Shown one piece after another: positions 1-10,535 of a DNA stretch of 64,000 nt (position 1 is its first letter; each line of letters begins with the position of its first letter). A model generated the notes under the pieces. That model was not told the DNA's origin. It worked only from the letters and a program-made list of their open reading frames with translations, and did not search any database. The translations under genes were made by a program, and so were the position numbers. This stretch comes from Toxorhynchites rutilus septentrionalis (Eukaryota; Arthropoda; Insecta; Diptera; Culicidae). The stretch lies in the NCBI RefSeq assembly GCF_029784135.1, contig NC_073746.1, positions 109,028,661 through 109,092,660 of the forward strand. Direction: 5' to 3'.

Positions 1-100
1 CGATGGGCAATAATTTGAACATTAAAGTTGTAACCATTTTTGCAGAATAAAGCATCAATTTTTGAAAAAAAAATTGAGAAACTTACCGGTACTCCTATTA

Positions 101-566
101 CAGTAATCGTTCGCTAACTGGTCCTTGTTTAACTGGTCTGCTTTTTAACTGGGCGAACGTTAACTGGTCTGCTTTTTAACTGGGCGAACGTTAACTGGTC
201 TTTGGACCAGTTAAAAAGCAGATTTTCGCAAACAATCGACGCCATATTCAAATGGAATATTTGCTGTAAGGGGCATTCGAATTTAATTTGAAATGTTATG
301 AAAATTGACATTATTTTCGCATGATAAAAACGTTGATTAAATCACAGAAAAACAATTTCCTCAAATTACATTTCATACCTGTTGTCGCACTCAATGCGAA
401 ACTTCCATTGGAATCCTTTTGTTTATTCAATTTCATGACCAACACGAATCAAACAATTCATTGAAGTTCCCCACGATTTTATTTGACGTTTAACATGCCG
501 GACCAGTTAAAACGCGAATGTCGATAACTAGTCTTCCCTTTTCGACCAGTTAGTGAATGTTTACTG
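101..566. mobile_element. pogo-like MITE with TA target duplication
   Basis: Seen: terminal inverted repeats beginning CAGTAA (101) and ending TTACTG (566) share about 24 positions of the form CAGTAAnCnTTCnCTAACTGGTC. TA dinucleotides flank both ends (99-100 and 567-568). Inside, the left half repeats a roughly 31-bp unit (AACTGGTCTGCTTTTTAACT, then GGGCGAACGTT) about twice and folds back on itself near 205-225. No transposase frame is present. TA target plus CAGT-type ends are known for the pogo/Tigger branch of Tc1/mariner; assignment to that branch is inferred. Short ORFs across it are by-products of the repeat. Confidence 0.7.
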
Positions 567-568
567 TA

Positions 569-2163
569 CTTCTACCCAAATTTTCAAGAGAAAATATCCA
601 ATGGGCAATTTTCTACAGGATTTTTTTTCTGTTATGCAATTTGATGTGGGACACCTTTTACTCTATTTCTTTACTTATTCAAGGGTCTTCGTTTCGAGTA
701 TTACATCAATTGCATTGTACTATTTACTGAGACGAGTCGAACATATTTTTGAAAAAATTAAAAGTTACTCAGAATGAAAAGATTGCATCGCAATCTTCAT
801 TGACATTAGTCATTGACTAATGTTCACAAATAACGATTTATTACTTGCGTCATTTCAATAAGAACTAAGTTCATATTGACACCATAAAAGATAATTGTCA
901 AGCGGAAATTGAAGACGAGTGACAAGGTGACTCAACATTCTGCAGAAGTGAAGAGATGATGAAATCCAATAACCGCTTAAATTCGTGATCACGAAGCTGA
1001 GAGAAACAGGTTACATGCATGAATCAAATATGGTGATCGATTTCCAGGAGAAACAAATGAATTATCAATGTAAAATAATGAAATAACCGGAGCACCATGT
1101 ATTTTTTACAAGTGGTCAAGCTATATTGAACGAGAATTTAGTCTGAAAGTAATTTTACATTATAAAAACGGTTTGCCACTGGAAACATTGGAAAAATCTT
1201 TCAACGAAGGGTTAGTAAAGGATGAGACTACGCGTTATGAGCCTTTTTAAATAGCATCAATCATTTATTTTCATTGAGAATTTCATTGAATTCTTGAACT
1301 CCATTGTATATCAAACGACACTGTATATTCGAAGGTGCGAATCGATTTTTTTTCAAAAAGGGCTTGGGTCGAACTACCCAGTTATCCATGAGGCATTAGC
1401 ATTTAGGATAAACTCATCAGTTGTGTTACATTCACTCGAAACACGTTTATCCGAAACACATTTACTCAAATGACATTCACCTGAATGTGACAAATACCCG
1501 AATGTAACAAATACCCAAATGCGGCAAATACCCAAATGAATGAAGAAAAAAAATACGACATATCATGTTATGAGTTTTGTCGAATCTTCTGATAATAAAT
1601 GAGATTTAATCAATACAATATTAGAAAACAAAAAAAAGCGCAGTGAAATGAAAAATTGTAATGAGGAAATTTGAAAATGATGCGGATTATTTAGCTGATT
1701 CATTTTTATAAAGTAGTGTAGGCACAATTAACGTGCTGTCTTCTTTTCTTTCCGTATTGAGTTTGAGCTTGAGCTTGGGTAGACTGTACACTTCGTAGTT
1801 GCTCTCCGTGATTGACCTGAACCAGCGAAATTGGACAAAGGAGTAGCAAATCATTCTCATTGTGCAAGTTCCGGAGAATCGAGCTTTAAATAGTCAATAA
1901 CGTCACCGGCCACGTCCTTACACCAAGAAAAGGGAAGGAATGTTAGTATGATATTCGACGCCCGAAGGCCAGAAGGGTCGCCTCTATGGCGTGGTTCCCT
2001 AGCGAGTATCAAGGAAGAGATAGTTGTTAGGTGGGGAGGGGGGTCTTTGTGGAGGTAAAAATCAGGATTAACTGTGGTGAGTGATGTGATTAGGAGTTTA
2101 TCCATTTCTTTCTTTGCAGAAATAACCATGGATAACAGTTATTACAACCATCCTCCTTAGGGG
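569..2163. other. no gene seen; small repeat remnants
   Basis: No supported gene. A stretch near 1120-1180 resembles the internal part of the Helitron-like elements at 35.9 and 56.4 kb (shared TTGAACGAGAATTnnGTCTG pattern). At 1480-1540 there is a short tandem array of an approximately 18-bp unit (CAAATACCCGAATGTAAC type, about three units). Confidence 0.4.
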
Positions 2164-2167
2164 CCTT

Positions 2168-2768
2168 TGTAATATGATCACGCTTAAACCCAACTCATCA
2201 ATATTCAAGGCCTCTAAGGCAATAAACCACCCCCGAGGGCGCCGGGCGATATAAACATAAAATGTGATACGATACCCGAGCCAGCAATCTGGCCCAAGGG
2301 TTCGTTTACTATTTATGATTGTATAACTCGACGCGCACCAAGGGCAGCGGCGAGTTTGTCTTCCTTCCGCCCCGCTGCGAGTTTAGCTAGCAGCAGAAAT
2401 TTAACCAAACATGTGGCGCGCATCCGGCACACATGTTTCAGCACTTTCTTTTCCTATTTACTTTGACCCACAAAGAAGTGCTTTCCCTCTCTCTCCGAAG
2501 AACGCGTCTGACCAAGGCCATCACAGCCCACTCTAACTGCTGGTGCGATGCTCCGCCCAGCATAATTTGTAAATATTCTGTGTAGAGTTTAAGCCTATTT
2601 TTGTAAACTAGTATTTAAGCCCCGAGAGTCTTTTCTTTGGACACAGATGTCAGTTGACAGAATACAGTAGAGAGGCGACGCTTGTACGAATAGCGTTTGT
2701 GTTTATTAATTTACCAAATCCGAAAGTCGACGCCACTGAATGGCGTAAGATCCTACTTCTCGTTTACA
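2168..2768 (+). repeat. 5' long terminal repeat (601 bp)
   Basis: Starts TGTAATATGA after the CCTT duplication and ends CTCGTTTACA immediately before the primer-binding site. Its terminal 22 bases recur at 4778-4799 as the only remnant of the 3' LTR. A TATAAAC-like element lies near 2250. An arthropod-type initiator TCAGTT lies at 2650-2655, preceded by an AT-rich TATTTAA at 2612; whether either drives transcription is inference. Confidence 0.78.
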
Positions 2769-2783
2769 TGGCGACCAGTGACA
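2769..2783 (+). other. primer-binding site (tRNA-Arg-like)
   Basis: TGGCGACCAGTGACA follows the LTR directly. From memory, 412/mdg1-type elements use an Arg tRNA whose 3' end gives TGGCGACCGTGAC; this copy would differ by one extra base. Its position against the LTR end fixes the LTR boundary. Confidence 0.65.
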
Positions 2784-3607
2784 CCGAGTCACTTCGGAAC
2801 TAGTGAAAAAGTGCAAATGGCCCGCGTGATGGCAAAGTGGCAAATGGCCAGTTATCGCTATCGTTACAGAAACCAATAGCCGCGCTCCACGATCAGTTAA
2901 CCAGGTTCTACGATCAGTGAACCGATTCCGTGATCGCGTGTTGAAGTCAGCCTAAAATGCGGACCTTGGACCCGACTGGTTATTACTGAAAAATTCTCTA
3001 CAAAAAAAAAAAAAAAAAAAAAAAAAAAGAAGTTAAACGAACTTTTGAACCGTCCCGGGTGCAGTGTGAGTGCGGGTAATTTGAATAAAGAAAAATTCGG
3101 TGAAAATCGCCAAGAAGGCGAAGAAATTGAACCCCACGAAAAACCGTTAGTGTAAAGTGGTAGTAACCACGTTGAAGTGAAGGACGAATGACCAGTGTAC
3201 GAGCATAAAACATAAGTGGAACCACAATCGTACAGCGGACAGTGAAGTAGTGGAACAGAATAAATAGCAGTTACAAGCCAAGCAGTATTTCAAAAAAAAA
3301 AAAAATGATGAACATCGATTTGGATCCAACTGGACACCCCTGAGATCTGACGGACGCAGAGGCACCCACGCCCCCCCCACCCCCGAGAAGAGGACACTTG
3401 CGGAGAAAACGTGGCGTAAGTCAGACTCGAGTTAGTCTAATCCTTTTATATACGGATATCATGTAATAAATTTATAGTCGAGGCACAAAATATTTTTTAT
3501 CGTAATACCCACGCGGCAGTAGGAATAGGTAGTAGGAATTAAAAAAAAAAAAAAAAAAAAGCAATTACAATACCCACAAAATTGGTTTTACATATGTACC
3601 GTTGAAC

Positions 3608-3844
3608 ATGGGGTTATTTAATACCAAACCCGTTAGTAACACGGGCGACGCTCAAATCCAAATTTTAAATCACCTAGAGAACCACAGTGTAATGCACGAA
3701 GCTCAAGGAGCGATTATCTGCGTCACACTTGCCCTCACATCCATACTACTAATTTCGAAAATATACAAAGCATATAAGGCATGCATGAATGCACATGCTA
3801 TGCAAGCGGCAAAAGCTCACGCAGCCGTAGTCGACACCGTCTAA
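3608..3844 (+). CDS. small pre-gag ORF, putative myristoylated membrane protein
   Basis: A 78-residue frame from ATG 3608 (a TTG two codons upstream was not chosen). The N-terminus is MGLFNT: Gly2 with Thr6 fits the N-myristoylation pattern MGxxxS/T. A polar segment with several His/Glu residues follows (to about residue 42), then a hydrophobic stretch of about 18 residues (IICVTLALTSILLISKIY) and a basic, Ala/His-rich tail. It lies between the leader and gag, 89 bp before the gag start. I recognise no catalytic motif. Inferred role: membrane-associated accessory protein of the gypsy element. I have the impression that related 412/mdg1-type elements carry a similar short ORF here but cannot confirm it. 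The frame is undamaged although the rest of the element is deleted. Confidence 0.55.
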   Translation: MGLFNTKPVSNTGDAQIQILNHLENHSVMHEAQGAIICVTLALTSILLISKIYKAYKACMNAHAMQAAKAHAAVVDTV

Positions 3845-3933
3845 AAGAATTCGAAAATTTTAAAACATGCGTTCGAACGCAGCCTCAGCATAATAAATTC
3901 TTTACCGATAACCATTTTTCCTTGTCTCCTTGA

Positions 3934-4851
3934 ATGGACGAAGTAACAAAGCTCATCCAATTGAATATACAAAAACTAAAACATATACACCTGACTATAC
4001 AACAGGAACTGGTCAGAAAACTAAGGAAAAGTACTTTAGCCAAACGCCTCACGGAAGCGGAAGCGCTCGTGAAACAGATTAAAAAATTGTCGTCTACGTT
4101 ACTAGACACAACCCACGGCTCAGAAATCATAAAAATAACCGAAAAGGCGGACCAACTTTTGAACGCAATTAAGGCGTCAATCGAAAAGGGTAGACCAAGA
4201 ACACTCAAGGAAATTGCGCTAGCCGTCCTATTTTGCCTCAGGTTACAAAGAAAACCGAAAATGGCTAGCATACTCGAAATAATCAAGACTACATCGTCTA
4301 TAGTTCCGCAATTCGACGGAAACATAGACAAACTGAAAGCCTTCGCTGACGCTTTAAACTTGGTGAAAACATTTGAAACACCGGAAAACAAAGCAACCAT
4401 AATTAACGTCATACTAACCAAACTAGAGGGACGGGCGAGAAATGCATTCACTGAAACACCGACATCGGTGAGCGAGATAAGCAAAATTTTAAAAGCTAAA
4501 ATAACGACCAGCCCACCGGAACAAGTTCTAGCTAAAATGGCTAACTTGAAACAAAACGGTGGAATCGAACAATTTTGCCTGGATTTAGAAAAATTGGTGT
4601 TCAGTTTGGAAACAGCGTACACCGCTAAAGAAATTCCGCCCCAAGTTGCCAAATCTATGGCAAACAAAGAAGGCGTCAAACATTTAGCCGGAGGGTTAAA
4701 AAACGAAAAAACCTCGCTCATCATAAGAGCAGGGAATTTCAATTCATACTCCGACGCGATGACTAAAGCGTTGGAGGAAGATCCTACTTCTCGTTTACAC
4801 CTTGGACCCTCTGCTCTGGTTCTCATCAGTTCCAGGCTCATGCTGCTATAG
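3934..4851 (+). pseudogene. gag: Gag of the gypsy element, truncated and fused to LTR tail
   Basis: The frame opens at ATG 3934 and runs 305 codons, but only about the first 282 (to 4780) are gag. The remainder is read through 22 bp of 3' LTR and then flanking DNA to a stop at 4849. The protein is Lys-rich with a helical N-terminus, followed by a block containing IVPQFDGN near residue 130 and ATIINVILTKLEGRARNAF near 150-168, typical of insect Ty3/gypsy capsid-type Gag. No CCHC zinc knuckle remains, as it would lie downstream of the deletion. Gag would package the element RNA; this product lacks the nucleocapsid and all Pol functions. A 318-codon frame on the opposite strand (3885-4841) is a shadow of this Lys/Glu-rich sequence. 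Confidence 0.78.
4778..4799 (+). repeat. 22-bp remnant of the 3' LTR
   Basis: AAGATCCTACTTCTCGTTTA plus CA matches the last 22 bases of the 5' LTR exactly and is followed by the CCTT target duplication. It marks the right end of the element and one side of the deletion junction. Confidence 0.8.
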
Positions 4852-5819
4852 AGATCCGGCGTTCCCGTTTTTTTTTCTTTCCGTATTGCTCTTCAACACG
4901 TTTACCTTCGAATTGTAATGGCTGCGGTTTCCATTCAGTCCGCATCAAAAGCGTATGCACAATATCAGTGTCGATCCCAGTTCTCAGAAATGCTTATTAT
5001 ATAAATGTAAAATAGTCACAAATTCGACACGGAAGAAGTCACATTTTGTAAAACATTCGAAAACAACAAACAGTCAGTGCTTCCCTACCAAAAAGCTCAA
5101 CGTCGTTACGTGTTAAGGCTATGAAATAATTTAGAAATGAACAAGTTTTTTTTTTTCGAAAATTGAGCAAGTAATTTTAACTAGAAAAATATAAACCATA
5201 AAAGTTTCAGAAACGACGTGACGCAATCCGAGCCGGCGCCGATCCGCCGTCGGGAGCAACGACCTCTCGCAAACAATCCTGTGTTTCACTGCTTGCCCTG
5301 TTAGTTTGAAACATAGGAGACAATCCTTTAGTTAAGTCCGACCGAGCTTTAGCGTGGCATACGTTTTCCTGGTGTATTAGGTTTGCCCGGTTAATCTTTG
5401 CTTTGAAATGTATCATTCATATTTCAATGCAAAAATTAATAAAGACACTTCTCTGTCGGGTTGTGTTAAATTGATTTAAATTTATTATCAGAACTATTAC
5501 CAAAATTTTAATCCTATTTTAAACATTGTTTTCTTTCTCATTCAAGATTAAATTTTCTATCCAGGTAAAAGGTATTTGAGTGACCTTGTTTCTCGTAAAT
5601 GCTCTCAATCTCACTGTGTTATAATACTTTTATCTCCTTCCAATGCATTATCTGTCTTCTTTTTTTGTTTTTTAATCATATTTCAATATCTCATTCTATG
5701 AATTTTAAGCGACTGCTTGAATTTGACAGCATTTCTTCTACGTGTATGGTCTACGTGATCCAAATGACTGGATAATTTTTAAGACTGAATTTGAAAGATT
5801 ATCATTTATATAAAACAAA
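4804..5819. other. no gene seen
   Basis: AT-rich DNA without a supported gene. The short minus-strand frame at 5207-5416 has no recognisable motif. Confidence 0.4.
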
Positions 5820-6365
5820 CTAGCTGACTCGGTAAACGTTGTTCCGCCATAAACATAATATTCAATGAATATTATTTACTACTAAAGACTTCATTTATTG
5901 TTTTTGGACACACGTACTGTAATATCGTTACAATGGAAGCGTTTTGGCCCGGCAATAACAAATGCTGTGTCGGTGTTGCACGTGATAGCGTCTCGCAAGT
6001 GAACGTATTCTTCTGTTGATTGTGTCGTAGAAATCGAAGTTGTTCGCTCACTACCTTTGCGTACATGTCAATCATGAATCACCTGTTATTGTGCATTGTG
6101 AATGGATGTACTTAACATCGCTGCGTTATTAAGTTGGATTTCTAGTGTCATTCGAACGATTTTTTGTGTTGAAAAAATGTATCTATGTGAAGAACTTGAC
6201 GAGCATAATTAATTGATGCAATTGGTGTTTGATAAGTGTTGAGTAATAAGCTTAAAACTTCGATTGAAGTGTGTAAATTTTTACCGTACAACGTGAACGA
6301 GCAACAAAAGTGGGCTACAGATATATCAACACAGTCTGACCTACGGGTCAGCGGCCGAGAAGACG

Positions 6366-7721
6366 ATGTCATCGACCGTGCAGTGTGGTGTTTGCGCGAA
6401 AGCGATAAAGGAAGAAAACGACAAAGTGTTTTGTTTTGGATCGTGTGGTTTGATTAAGCATTTAAAATGCTCGGAAGAAATAGATAGGCATGGAATGGAA
6501 GCAATGAAAACAAATCGTGGTTTGAAATATATGTGTCATGGGTGCCGCAAGCAGCAAGTTAGCTACAATGATGTGATGAAAAAATGCAATGAAATTCTTG
6601 GAAAATTCAGTGAAAGTGTGCAAAAATGGGAAGAAAAATTGGACAGAAGAATGAAAGATATGGAAACGTGTGTGAGTTTAAAAATTGAAATGGAAGTTGG
6701 AAAATTAGCGAAGGAAATTAGTAGAATGGCAGAAGAAAATAAGGAGAAATTTAATCAATTGGAGTCGAGTGAAACTGAATGGGAGAGAGCAAGAAATCAA
6801 ACAAATGAGCCAGTGGGTGATATTGTTACTCCGTCTGGTCCAAGTAGCAATCTTCGATCGCGGAAGAGACCTAGAATTGAGGACCTTCATGTTCCTATTC
6901 CTGGGGAAAATAAAGTAAATGAAGCAAGGCGCACAACTTATGCTGATATGGTGAGGAGCGAGAGATCAACTCCAAAGCAATGGAAAAGCAGAGAGCCTGT
7001 AGTGATAGTTCGATCGAAGGATGTGAAACAATCGGCGAAAACCACGAAGCAGAGTTTGAAAGAAAAAATCGATCGCTCCGCAAATAAAATTAATGCTGTA
7101 CGTGAGGGGCGGGATGGCTCTGTCATTCTGGAATTGAAAACAGGGGAAAATGTTAGTTCTTTGGTGAATTCGGTTAAAGAGAAATGTGGGGGAGAATATG
7201 ACGTCATCGTTCCAAAACCAATGCGACCAAGACTAAAAATTATAGGAGTGTCTGATGAGTTGAATGAAGAACAGTTGATCAAAGCTTTGGAGGAGCAGAA
7301 TGATTTACCGAAGCGGTTTGAGTTCAAGTTGATAACACGCTATAAAAATCACTTCTCATTCACGTTTGTTGTGGAATTCGATGCCAAGAGTCACGAAGAA
7401 CTTCTCAATTTAGGGAGAGTGAATGTCGGTTGGGAACGATGCCAGGTTGCAGAGTGTTTTGGAATCATACGGTGCTTCAAATGCTGTGATTTCAATCACA
7501 AAAGCACGATTTGTCCAAATTCTGAGACCTGCGCAAAATGTGCTGGTGCCCATAAAACAGGCGAGTGCCAATCGGAAACAGTTTGCTGCGCCAACTGTGA
7601 TAGAATGAATAAAAGTCGGAAGTTAAATTTGTGCACGAAGCATTTTGCATACAGCAACGAATGTGCTGTTTATAAAAAACTGGTTGCTAGAAAACGACAG
7701 CTGCTTGAACGAAACCAATAG
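6366..7721 (+). CDS. ORF1 (Gag-like RNA-binding protein) with PHD-type and CCHC fingers
   Basis: 451 residues from ATG 6366 to TAG. Residues 7-60 form a PHD-like C4HC3 cluster (C7, C10, C23, C27, H32, C35, C57, C60). Residues about 75-130 are rich in Glu/Lys/Met and look coiled-coil. A basic Ser/Arg/Lys region follows, then near the C-terminus (about 370-425) zinc knuckles: CFKCCDFNHKSTIC (CX2CX4HX4C), CAKCAGAHKTGEC (CX2CX3HX4C) and a third Cys cluster. Known role of such ORF1 proteins: binding element RNA into RNPs and chaperoning target-primed reverse transcription. PHD-type modules occur in ORF1 of CR1-group elements. ORF2 starts six bases after the stop, suggesting translation from one transcript. 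Confidence 0.85.
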   Translation: MSSTVQCGVCAKAIKEENDKVFCFGSCGLIKHLKCSEEIDRHGMEAMKTNRGLKYMCHGCRKQQVSYNDVMKKCNEILGKFSESVQKWEEKLDRRMKDMETCVSLKIEMEVGKLAKEISRMAEENKEKFNQLESSETEWERARNQTNEPVGDIVTPSGPSSNLRSRKRPRIEDLHVPIPGENKVNEARRTTYADMVRSERSTPKQWKSREPVVIVRSKDVKQSAKTTKQSLKEKIDRSANKINAVREGRDGSVILELKTGENVSSLVNSVKEKCGGEYDVIVPKPMRPRLKIIGVSDELNEEQLIKALEEQNDLPKRFEFKLITRYKNHFSFTFVVEFDAKSHEELLNLGRVNVGWERCQVAECFGIIRCFKCCDFNHKSTICPNSETCAKCAGAHKTGECQSETVCCANCDRMNKSRKLNLCTKHFAYSNECAVYKKLVARKRQLLERNQ

Positions 7722-7727
7722 CAACTA

Positions 7728-10535
7728 ATGGTTACGGAAGATTATCATCCGGTAATCTATCTAAATTGTGGTGGATTTTCTACAAATTTCGTTGAAGTTC
7801 GTCTTCTTGTAGAAACCCTGAAACCAAAACTGGTTATGATCAATGAAACACACGTCACTGAAACCATAGGAGATGATCATTTCCAGATCAATGGATACAA
7901 AATAATAAGTTGCTACTCGGACTCAAGACATACCGGTGGTGTCATGATGTACGTCCATTCTAGCTTGAGACATCGACTAATCTTCAGAGAGCAAGCCGAC
8001 AAAAACTGGATCGTGGCGATTGAGATCCTGAATGGTATGAAGCCCGGTCATTATGGAGTCTTATATCATTCACCGGGAGCAAGCGATTCGATATTTCTGC
8101 GAATTTTGGAGGATTCGTGGTTGGAAGAAATCGTTGATCTGTCCAAATTCACACTACTTGCTGGCGATTTCAACATCAACTGGTTCAATTCACGAGATGC
8201 TTCCCAGTTAAAGCTTGTGGCTGAAGCGCAAGGACTCATGCAACTAGTCCAACAATGCACACGTATAACCCGTACTAGTCAAACATTAATTGACCTAATA
8301 TTCTCGAACTGTGATATCAATGTTTGTGTTGTACCGGATTTTAAGATATCTGACCACGAAACTTTGTGTGTGTCTCTTGACGGTAGCTTGGACAAAGTTG
8401 ATGAAACTGACGTGAAAATTAAGTGTTGGAAAAACTATAGCCGTACTGCCCTTTTGAATTTATTAAGGGAAAAATTGTCAGAAGTAGTGAGTTTAAACAA
8501 CTTCCATGAGAAAGCTAGCGGCTTCATTGAAGTAATGAAAATATGTGTTAATCAACTAGTGGTTGTCAAGTTTGTTAAATTGAAAAACACAAACAAGTGG
8601 TACACCGTAGAGTTACAGCGAATGAAGCGAAAACGAGATGCTACATATAGAAAATTCCTCCAACAACGCTCTGACCAAGCTTGGCAAACATACAAAGTCC
8701 ACCGGAACGAATATGCATGTACACTGAAGAGAACAAGGCATGAATACGTGCAGCAATCGATAGAAGTAAACAAACATAACATCAAAGAGCTATGGAAGAT
8801 CTTGAAAAAAATGATCAAACCTAAGCTAGTCCACCCTCAAGCTATTAACTTTAATGGAGAAGAAGTGAGTGACGAGCAGGTCATTGCTGAAAAGTTCAAC
8901 GAATATTTTGTGAGTAGCATCGAGGATATCAGTGACTCAATAGATGAGGTAGACGAACCATTAGAACTGACAGAAAATTTCACTGGTAGTAAGCTGTCGA
9001 AGTTTCAATCAATCACTCTTGAAAAACTCAAAACGGTGGTTTGGTCGCTGGAGGAAAAATCAGGATCTGATGAGATCAATTCCAGAATCTTGAAAGATGC
9101 ATTTGAAGCTATTGAAGTACCCCTGTTAAATATTATAAACGACTCTTTGGCCACTGGAAATGTACCTGACTCATGGAAAGAATCGGTGGTAGTGCCCATC
9201 GAGAAGGTGAATGGAACAGTGAAAGCAGAAGAACATCGCCCGATAAACATGCTTCCAGTGTACGAGAAAGTGTTGGAGCTAATCGTCAAGGAACAGTTGC
9301 TGGAATACATTGTAGTAAACGACCTTCTAGTTCCTGAACAATCTGGATACCGTGAGAAACATTCTTGTGAAAGTGCTTTAAACCTAGTCCTTGTAAAATG
9401 GAAGGAGACCTTCGAGAAGAAGCAAAATGTGATTGCGGTGTTTTTAGACTTGAAAAGGGCTTTTGAGACGATATCGAGAAGAAAACTACTGAGCACTCTT
9501 ACAAAGTATGGTATTACTGACACTGTTCTACAATGGTTTGTATCCTACCTTGACAGTCGAACTCAAAGGACCAAGTACAATTCTGTGATATCCAATACCA
9601 AAGAGACAAATATTGGTGTGCCTCAAGGCAGTGTGTTAGGTCCTATTTTGTTTATTTTATATATTAACGACTTAAAGAGAATACTAAAGCACTGTGATAT
9701 AAACCTATTTGCCGACGATACTGTGATATACATTTCTTCCGACAATGCTATTGCTGCTACTGAAAAATTGAACTGTGATCTTTCAAACTTGGCCAAATGG
9801 CTGAAATTTAAGAAATTGAAGCTGAACATTGACAAAACAAAATACATGTTAATTAGCAATAAGTCAGTGTATAGTGAAAGTGTGAATGTGACGATTGATA
9901 ATCGTTTGTTAGAACGTGTTTGTGAAATTAAATACTTAGGTGTTATAATAGATGATAAACTAAGCTTCAAAAGCCATATTGACCACACAGTGAAAAAGAT
10001 TGCGAAGAAGTTTGGAGTTCTCTGTCGACTAAAGAAAGATTTATCGCAGTGGAGTTTGATTCACTTGTACAAAGCCCTGATATCACCGCACATAGATTTC
10101 TGCCCATCAATCTTGTATCTCGCCAATGATCAGCAAATGCGTCGCCTCCAGAAAATCCAAAACAAGATCATGCGTATAATCCTGCAATGCGATCGAAGGA
10201 CTCCCGTTCTGTTGATGCTTCGAACACTCCAATGGCTCTCAGTAAAGCAACGCGTGACGTATCTCACGCTACTACTGATACACAAAATTGCAAAAGGTTC
10301 AGCTCCAGCATACTTGACGTCCAGGATAATAAGAGGAAGGGACATCTACCGATATAGTACAAGATCTGCTAATAACATCCGTACGGCATCGTTTCTGCTA
10401 GCAAGCACTCAGAATTCACTGTTCTACAAAGGGATAAGGCTTTATAATATGCTACCGGTACAAATGAAAGAAGCTAGTGTGAATGAGTTCAAACGGAATT
10501 GTGTGACATTTGTCAGAACTAATGTGGCTTTGTAA
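7728..10535 (+). CDS. ORF2: APE-type endonuclease and reverse transcriptase
   Basis: 935 residues with no internal stop. The N-terminal endonuclease (about 1-230) shows INETHV, LAGDFNINWF and SDHETL, the Glu/Asp/His landmarks of the APE fold. The RT (about 440-780) shows FLDLKRAFETI, PQGSVLGPILF and the catalytic FADD box near residue 660, followed by the thumb block IKYLGVIIDDKLSF. The C-terminus (KGIRLYNMLP) is typical of CR1/L2 enzymes, and there is no RNase H domain. The protein nicks target DNA and primes cDNA synthesis from the 3'-OH. All motifs needed for activity appear present, so this copy may be recent. A decayed relative of the thumb block is found on the minus strand near 54.0 kb. 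Confidence 0.88.
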   Translation: MVTEDYHPVIYLNCGGFSTNFVEVRLLVETLKPKLVMINETHVTETIGDDHFQINGYKIISCYSDSRHTGGVMMYVHSSLRHRLIFREQADKNWIVAIEILNGMKPGHYGVLYHSPGASDSIFLRILEDSWLEEIVDLSKFTLLAGDFNINWFNSRDASQLKLVAEAQGLMQLVQQCTRITRTSQTLIDLIFSNCDINVCVVPDFKISDHETLCVSLDGSLDKVDETDVKIKCWKNYSRTALLNLLREKLSEVVSLNNFHEKASGFIEVMKICVNQLVVVKFVKLKNTNKWYTVELQRMKRKRDATYRKFLQQRSDQAWQTYKVHRNEYACTLKRTRHEYVQQSIEVNKHNIKELWKILKKMIKPKLVHPQAINFNGEEVSDEQVIAEKFNEYFVSSIEDISDSIDEVDEPLELTENFTGSKLSKFQSITLEKLKTVVWSLEEKSGSDEINSRILKDAFEAIEVPLLNIINDSLATGNVPDSWKESVVVPIEKVNGTVKAEEHRPINMLPVYEKVLELIVKEQLLEYIVVNDLLVPEQSGYREKHSCESALNLVLVKWKETFEKKQNVIAVFLDLKRAFETISRRKLLSTLTKYGITDTVLQWFVSYLDSRTQRTKYNSVISNTKETNIGVPQGSVLGPILFILYINDLKRILKHCDINLFADDTVIYISSDNAIAATEKLNCDLSNLAKWLKFKKLKLNIDKTKYMLISNKSVYSESVNVTIDNRLLERVCEIKYLGVIIDDKLSFKSHIDHTVKKIAKKFGVLCRLKKDLSQWSLIHLYKALISPHIDFCPSILYLANDQQMRRLQKIQNKIMRIILQCDRRTPVLLMLRTLQWLSVKQRVTYLTLLLIHKIAKGSAPAYLTSRIIRGRDIYRYSTRSANNIRTASFLLASTQNSLFYKGIRLYNMLPVQMKEASVNEFKRNCVTFVRTNVAL

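Larger units (their letters stand above)
2164..4803 (+). mobile_element. Ty3/gypsy (412/mdg1-type) LTR retroelement, internally deleted
   Basis: Seen: a TG...CA LTR at 2168-2768, a primer-binding-like site right after it, a leader with three A-tracts (27 A at 3002-3028, others near 3291 and 3541), a small ORF, and a gag-like ORF. The gag frame runs directly into the last 22 bp of the same LTR (4778-4799). The 4-bp duplication CCTT flanks both ends (2164-2167, 4800-4803). Protease, RT, integrase and about 96% of the 3' LTR are missing. A 4-bp duplication and an Arg-tRNA-like primer site are known for 412/mdg1 relatives; family placement is inferred from these and from gag. The intact outer duplication suggests the deletion happened after insertion. 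Confidence 0.8.

Noticed and set aside
1857..2129. 90-codon minus-strand frame near the gypsy LTR
   Set aside because: No motif; lies in flanking DNA and ends just before the target duplication by coincidence.
3885..4841. 318-codon minus-strand frame
   Set aside because: Exactly antisense to the Lys/Glu-rich gag frame; hydrophobic Ser/Phe/Leu composition is the expected shadow.
9005..9523. 172-codon minus-strand frame
   Set aside because: Antisense to the RT domain of the CR1-type ORF2.
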